Positions 63,457 through 64,000 of a stretch of 64,000 bases of DNA are shown here, piece by piece. The DNA lies in the NCBI GenBank assembly GCA_028768525.1, contig CP054837.1:5638001-5702000 (forward strand), in the 5' to 3' direction. Within the stretch, counting starts at the first letter, position 1; every line of letters begins with the position of its first letter. Below the pieces are notes generated by a model. It saw only the letters and a program-made list of their open reading frames with translations. It did not search any database and was not told the origin of the DNA. Position numbers and translations under genes: made by a program. This stretch comes from Desulfobacter sp. (lineage in GTDB: Bacteria > Desulfobacterota > Desulfobacteria > Desulfobacterales > Desulfobacteraceae).

Positions 63457-64000
63457 TTATTGTTTCCAAAAGGCCTGGATGTCCTCGGCGGTCACCCCGG
63501 CCAGCTTCATTCCCATATTTTTATACAAAACGATTTCCAGGTCGTCGGAGAACATGTGGGCGTCGGCAATAACGTAGGGTTCAGGCCCGTACCCCATCTC
63601 CTTGATCTCTATGTCGTACCTGGCTTTTCGGGTCTCCCGGGTCACCGGGCCCCGGCATTTCAGGTCGCTTTCATTTTCCGGCAGCACGTCGAAGTGGGCC
63701 GCCTCATCCGGCGATATCCATCCCATGCGCAGGAAAAAGATCCGCAGGGCATGGGCGCAGCATTCGTACATGAGCGTTCCGGGCATGACCATGTCATCCA
63801 CAAAATGGCAGGTCAGAAACCAGTCATCCGGGTGGATGTCCGCCTCGGCAATGATCCGCCCCAAACCGTAGCGGCCGCCGGCAGGATCCAGGTCCAGCAC
63901 CCGGTGAATCAGGGTCATCCGTTCCCCTGGCAGCCATTGGTTCCGGCCGGGGATTTTTTCCCTGAACGCCGGTCCGAAGGCAGTTTCAAGGTCTCCCCGG
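63457..64000 (-). CDS. C-terminal FabA-like dehydratase domain of a larger synthase (partial)
   Basis: The frame is open from the window edge to a TAA at 63457 (181 codons plus stop), so the gene is cut at its 5' end. An internal ATG at 63918 would give 153 residues. The visible part is a hot-dog dehydratase: LTCHFVDDMVMPGTLMYE has the His, PG turn and acidic residue of the FabA-like DH of PfaC-type PUFA synthases. The upstream AFGPAFREKIPGRN and LIHRV wording also fits the start of such a DH domain, not a stand-alone FabA. It probably supplies acyl chains to OleA. Confidence 0.78.
   Translation of the reverse strand, partial: RGDLETAFGPAFREKIPGRNQWLPGERMTLIHRVLDLDPAGGRYGLGRIIAEADIHPDDWFLTCHFVDDMVMPGTLMYECCAHALRIFFLRMGWISPDEAAHFDVLPENESDLKCRGPVTRETRKARYDIEIKEMGYGPEPYVIADAHMFSDDLEIVLYKNMGMKLAGVTAEDIQAFWKQ

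Overview
This 64-kb window is GC-rich, densely coding bacterial chromosome. The gene content suggests a marine or sediment sulfate reducer of the Desulfobacterota (Desulfobacteraceae-like): an animal-type arginine kinase, a SelW-like selenoprotein, acyl-CoA dehydrogenase with EtfBA, a rubrerythrin-type ferritin, FeoAB/FTR1 iron uptake, TRAP transport, and OleABC beside a PUFA-synthase-type dehydratase. The taxonomic call is inference. I see no rRNA, tRNA, CRISPR array, transposase or phage gene.

Layout, left to right. 0-4 kb: MoxR, DUF58 and a transglutaminase-fold membrane protein whose catalytic cysteine is replaced. 4-8.6 kb: iron uptake (FTR1, a divergent DtxR-type regulator, feoA, feoB and a small Cys-rich FeoB partner). 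8.7-16.7 kb: lon, a small secreted protein, an atypical LuxR-type regulator, and the SAM cycle (adenosine-kinase-like PfkB protein, metK, ahcY). 16.9-25 kb: PilZ protein, arylamine N-acetyltransferase, a gene-free repeat-rich stretch, a selenoprotein read through an in-frame TGA, acyl-CoA dehydrogenase with etfBA, a DUF2231 membrane protein, an arginine kinase with a small CxxC protein, and a TetR regulator. 25-33 kb: a complete Bat (aerotolerance) operon in which BatB/BatC and BatD/BatE are fused. 33-39.6 kb: DJ-1-like protein, gpsA, a ferritin-like protein, and a TRAP transporter with a TatT lipoprotein.

39.7-53.3 kb is the most unusual region. On the + strand lie a methyltransferase, a DUF2156 protein and four secreted proteins. 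Three of the four carry a conserved GQAG motif just after the Sec signal peptide, and the fourth has a variant (DUF6160 / Acinetobacter FilA-like). Converging on the - strand are a sigma-54 activator, a beta-propeller protein, a periplasmic C39 peptidase and two outer-membrane beta-barrels. Two near-identical sigma-54 promoters drive the + strand half, and a c-di-GMP-I (GEMM)-like RNA precedes the largest secreted protein. I read the whole as one envelope or surface-export system controlled by RpoN and probably c-di-GMP. The secreted proteins look like substrates of the C39 peptidase, because the motif after the signal peptide resembles a bacteriocin double-glycine leader.

53.6-64 kb: GntR regulator, Mut7-C protein, stand-alone DHH-CBS protein, solute-binding protein and TPR protein. 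A leftward lipid/hydrocarbon operon follows: the C-terminal end of a Pfa-type dehydratase (cut by the window edge), OleA, OleB, a membrane protein of unknown function, OleC and a small Cys-rich protein. This set could make long-chain, possibly polyunsaturated, olefins.
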